Part shown: positions 63,241-64,000 of the stretch, piece after piece | How the letters are laid out: each line of letters starts with the position of its first letter | Position numbering within the stretch: the first letter of the stretch is position 1 | NCBI RefSeq assembly: GCF_003477995.1 | Contig: NZ_QUEM01000013.1 | Location: forward strand, 1-64,000 | Origin: Bacteroides sp. OF04-15BH | Lineage (GTDB): Bacteria > Bacteroidota > Bacteroidia > Bacteroidales > Bacteroidaceae | Direction: 5' to 3' | DNA length: 64,000 nucleotides | Notes under the pieces: model-generated | The model's database searches: none | Seen by the model: only the letters and a program-made list of their open reading frames with translations | What the model was told of the DNA's origin: nothing | Program-made: the position numbers and the translations under genes

Positions 63241-64000
63241 AAGAGCAGCAGGATAAGAATAAAAAGAAAAAAGAGCAAGTAAGTGTACGCAGCAGCGCAG
63301 CAGAATACTTGAACTATGTGGCATGCGTAGGAAATGATGAACAGCAGATAGAAATACGCTATGAAGATGAAAACATCTGGCTCACTCAGAAACTGATGGC
63401 AGCGCTATATGGTGTAGAAGTACATACCATTAATTATCATATCAAAAAAATATTTGCAGACAATGAATTGCAGGAAGATTCAGTTATTCGAAAATTTCGA
63501 ATAACTGCCCCGGATGGGAAACAGTATAACGCAAATCATTATTCATTGGAAATGATTATTGCTGTAGGTTTTAAGGTTAACTCGGAAAAAGCCGTGCAAT
63601 TCAGAAAGTGGGTAAATGGAGTAGCAAAAGAGTACACTATTAAAGGATGGGTAATGGACTCGGAAAGGCTGAAACGAGGGACATTTCTTACCGATAAATA
63701 TTTTGATGAGCAATTGGAACGTATCCGTGAGATACGCGCCAGTGAGCGTTTGTTCTATCAAAAAATAACGGATTTATATGCGACTGCCGTAGACTACGAC
63801 AAGACAGCATTGGCTACACGACGTTTTTATGCTACAGTACAGAATAAGATGCACTATGCTGTTCATGGACATACTGCAGCGGAACTCATTGTAGAACGTG
63901 CGGATGCTACAAAAGAACACATGGGATTGACTACATGGGCTGATGCCCCTGACGGGAAAATACGAAAAAGCGATGTGGTGATAGCGAAAAATTATTTGTC
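63237..64000 (+). CDS. rhuM: RhuM-family protein, truncated by the window end
   Basis: A partial gene: 254 codons are present and the frame stays open at the window edge. The product starts MKEQQDKNKKKKEQVSVRSS and contains the RhuM hallmarks IWLTQKLMAALYGVEVHTINYHIKKIF, NHYSLEMIIAVGFKVNSEKAVQFRKW and ATRRFYATVQNKMHYAVHGHTAAELI. RhuM-like proteins (DUF4062-unrelated, DNA-binding-like N-terminus) are frequently found inside restriction-modification loci, but their function is unsettled. The start overlaps the mod stop codon, so translation is coupled. Confidence 0.88.
   Translation, partial: MKEQQDKNKKKKEQVSVRSSAAEYLNYVACVGNDEQQIEIRYEDENIWLTQKLMAALYGVEVHTINYHIKKIFADNELQEDSVIRKFRITAPDGKQYNANHYSLEMIIAVGFKVNSEKAVQFRKWVNGVAKEYTIKGWVMDSERLKRGTFLTDKYFDEQLERIREIRASERLFYQKITDLYATAVDYDKTALATRRFYATVQNKMHYAVHGHTAAELIVERADATKEHMGLTTWADAPDGKIRKSDVVIAKNYL

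Overview
The window looks like a chromosome segment of a gut-type Bacteroidales (Bacteroides/Phocaeicola/Prevotella group). Promoters carry the Bacteroidetes -7 box TAnnTTTG, often TATCTTTG. Proteins include beta-barrel outer-membrane proteins with carboxypeptidase-like plugs, a serine-type sulfatase, BspA-like repeats and Bacteroidales-style lipoproteins. The core is of moderate G+C. Both ends (about 1-1130 and 56.7-64 kb) are clearly AT-rich and look acquired.

Layout. 1-1.1 kb: an unknown gene and a gene remnant. 1.2-9.5 kb: housekeeping genes (Crp/Fnr regulator, M3 peptidase, dCMP deaminase-like protein, S41 protease, 5-formyl-THF cyclo-ligase; DciA-like protein and recF on the minus strand; TPR membrane protein and ribH). 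9.8-13.1 kb: a secreted cysteine protease with the catalytic layout of streptococcal IdeS. 13.4-33.7 kb (minus strand): tripartite ABC efflux system 1, made of TolC, HlyD, seven tandem duplicated FtsX/MacB permeases (one broken by a 5-nt slippage) and one ATPase. Facing it at 33.9-36.6 kb is its sigma-54 activator and histidine kinase. 36.7-38.8 kb: a leucine-rich-repeat lipoprotein. 38.9-40.3 kb: a second, paralogous two-component pair whose regulator lacks the AAA+ domain. 40.5-52.9 kb: outer-membrane barrel protein and efflux system 2 (permease, TolC, HlyD, ATPase, permease, DUF2807 lipoprotein). 53.1-56.5 kb: sulfatase and an SF1 helicase. 56.75-56.87 kb: three back-to-back palindromes. 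57-64 kb: a defence-like island with a 1318-aa NACHT-like NTPase ending in a PD-(D/E)XK-like motif, an XRE regulator, a type III-like DNA methyltransferase and a truncated RhuM-family gene.

Regulation can be read from the DNA. System 1 has two sigma-54 promoters on the minus strand (before TolC, and before the last permease plus ATPase). Each has the same 35-bp inverted repeat (GTGCG...CGCAC arms around AAAAATC) about 97 bp upstream of the expected start. System 2 has a different 42-bp double palindrome (TGTATGATnATCATACA units) before the barrel protein and before TolC, both centred exactly 69.5 bp from a Bacteroidetes -7 box. The two paralogous two-component systems therefore appear to use different operators and different sigma factors to control paralogous efflux machines.
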